From Sphingomonadaceae bacterium (lineage in GTDB: Bacteria; Pseudomonadota; Alphaproteobacteria; Sphingomonadales; Sphingomonadaceae), in the NCBI GenBank assembly GCA_016462305.1, contig JAEMTM010000087.1:1-7551 (forward strand): 7,551 bases of DNA. The letters run 5' to 3'. Under the pieces are notes generated by a model. The model did not search any database. It saw only the letters and a list, made by a program, of their open reading frames with translations, and was not told the origin of the DNA. Numbering within the stretch: the first letter of the stretch is position 1; every line of letters starts with the position of its first letter. This document shows, piece by piece, positions 6,557 through 7,551 of this stretch. The translations under genes and the position numbers were made by a program.

Positions 6557-6562
6557 ATTATA
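6557..6562 (-). promoter_or_regulatory. possible -10 element upstream of the CPBP gene
   Basis: The minus strand reads TATAAT exactly here, 15 bases after the GumN/TraB stop codon and before the terminator-like hairpin. No convincing -35 stands 16-18 bases upstream (CCTATT at 17). If it works, the CPBP transcript would carry the hairpin in its leader, where it could attenuate expression. Chance occurrence in this AT-richer patch is quite possible. Confidence 0.2.
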
Positions 6563-6577
6563 GGTCCTGACCCTAGC

Positions 6578-7528
6578 TTAATAGGCCACCCGTGTTGCGG
6601 TCAGGCCATAGTCCGGAAGCATTGCCTGAACGCTTTTTGAGCCAGCCAGATGCCCTGCGCCAACGGCGATGAACGTCACGCCCGGCTTTTTCATTTGCGC
6701 GGAAATCCATTTCGCCCAATTGGCATTCCGATTGGTCAGGAGGGCGTCGTACAAAATCGGGCTGGTCATCCCTTCGTTCATAAGTTGGGCAAGGCTTTCG
6801 GTATCCGCCGATCCCCACATATTGACCATTTTTTCCATCATGCTGTTGGTATCATCAATCATCTTTGCCGCTTCGACCAAGAAAGTGATTTGCTCGGCCT
6901 CTGGCAGGGTATCAAAAATGCCAAGCTGAAACTCCGCAGTTTCAAGTCCAATAATGGGCTTTTTACTGACCTTCGCCGCCGCCGTCAGTTGTGTTTCAAC
7001 ACCGCTATTGGGTTCATAGCCGGCTTTCTGGATGGCCATCAAGGACAAGGTGATTCCCGCCGCCCATGGCTCAAACGGGTCGAAAGCGGGCGCTGGAATG
7101 CCAAGCTTGCCCATGGCTGCGTCATACACCGCACGGTCCGCGTCATTCATTTTGGAACGCAGGGTCTTGCCCTGCTGGTCCATCGCCAGCTTACCAAACA
7201 AGGCTTGAACTTCGGCGGCGGGCGGCTCGACCAGTTCCAACACCAATTGGTCCGAACTGTCAAAAGCCGTCTTTACGCCATCGTCAAACCAGCCAAGACC
7301 TGGCTTTAAGACATGGATGCTCCCGAACAGGTAAATGGTGGTGTCTTCGTCCTTGATCACCCACAAAGCGGGATCGACGTCCTTGACCGCAGGGGCCGCC
7401 TTGACGGGGTCAAGCGCGGTGGCCGATGCGGGTGCCTCCATCGGCGCGCTTTGCGCCGCAACGGGCGTTGCCCATGCCAATACGCATGTCGCAGTGGCGG
7501 CGAATAATGACTTCAAACGCATACGCAT
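6578..7528 (-). CDS. exported GumN/TraB-family protein (PF01963)
   Basis: This 316-residue protein has a Sec signal peptide: M-R-M-R-L-K, a hydrophobic core, then P22-V-A-A-Q with cleavage near residue 25. The mature part matches GumN/TraB proteins: L55-W-V-I-K-D then G69-S-I-H72, E98 in L-V-L-E-L, G176-V-E-T, G194-L-E-T, N266-R-N and G290-A-G-H293. The two GxxH motifs and the glutamates are the conserved residues shared with Tiki, an animal metalloprotease of this fold, so a metal-dependent hydrolase is plausible. The bacterial family's role is mostly unknown: TraB blocks a sex-pheromone peptide in Enterococcus, and GumN sits by xanthan genes. AAGGAG (7535-7540) lies six bases before the ATG at 7528, which is preferred over the second ATG two codons in. 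The next gene downstream on the same strand is the CPBP protease, separated by a hairpin terminator. A periplasmic location is inferred. Confidence 0.9.
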   Translation of the reverse strand: MRMRLKSLFAATATCVLAWATPVAAQSAPMEAPASATALDPVKAAPAVKDVDPALWVIKDEDTTIYLFGSIHVLKPGLGWFDDGVKTAFDSSDQLVLELVEPPAAEVQALFGKLAMDQQGKTLRSKMNDADRAVYDAAMGKLGIPAPAFDPFEPWAAGITLSLMAIQKAGYEPNSGVETQLTAAAKVSKKPIIGLETAEFQLGIFDTLPEAEQITFLVEAAKMIDDTNSMMEKMVNMWGSADTESLAQLMNEGMTSPILYDALLTNRNANWAKWISAQMKKPGVTFIAVGAGHLAGSKSVQAMLPDYGLTATRVAY

Positions 7529-7551
7529 TTCATTCTCCTTTAACGAAAGAT

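Noticed and set aside
6650..7309. 219-codon plus-strand open frame inside the GumN/TraB gene
   Set aside because: It is opposite a full-length family match with signal peptide and ribosome binding site; the translation resembles no protein family.
1..7551. Mobile element, phage, CRISPR or defence island
   Set aside because: No transposase, integrase, terminal repeats, repeat-spacer array or recognised defence effector is present; gene style appears uniform throughout.

Overview
The window looks like ordinary chromosomal DNA from an alphaproteobacterium, most likely a sphingomonad (Sphingomonadales; a moderate-GC lineage such as Sphingorhabdus or Sphingopyxis is a guess). The reasons are the style of the TonB-dependent receptor, the Rrf2 and TSUP subtypes, the GumN/TraB protein and the moderately GC-rich codon use. 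There is no tRNA, rRNA, insertion sequence, integrase or CRISPR array. Genes cover almost all of it; the two largest gaps are 188 and 135 bases.

Left part (1-1554, all minus strand): the first 31 codons of ribosomal protein L25 (rplY/ctc) run off the left edge. Next come a TSUP (TauE/SafE-like) membrane transporter and an Rrf2-family regulator with four cysteines placed as for an Fe-S cluster. The regulator lies 135 bases upstream of the transporter and could be co-transcribed with it.

Middle (1555-5768): a 188-base divergent spacer separates the regulator from a plus-strand pair. It holds a near-perfect 17-bp dyad (1622-1638) and a consensus TTGACA. The pair is a 985-residue TonB-dependent outer-membrane receptor followed after 18 bases by an S66 (LD-carboxypeptidase / MccF-like) peptidase with a complete Ser-Glu-His triad and a Tat-like signal peptide. 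The simplest reading is uptake of a ligand into the periplasm, perhaps a peptide or muropeptide, with cleavage there.

Right part (5765-7528, minus strand): a CPBP (CAAX-protease/bacteriocin-processing) membrane protease shares its stop codon bases with the S66 gene, tail to tail. Upstream of it is an exported GumN/TraB-family protein. Between them lies a hairpin that pairs fully only as minus-strand RNA and is probably the gumN-like gene's terminator.

No clearly new system is visible. The most suggestive pattern is four adjacent genes (receptor, S66 peptidase, CPBP protease, TraB/GumN) whose families all touch peptide handling or immunity to peptides, next to a cysteine-bearing regulator with a good operator candidate. 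That link is inference from family knowledge and order.
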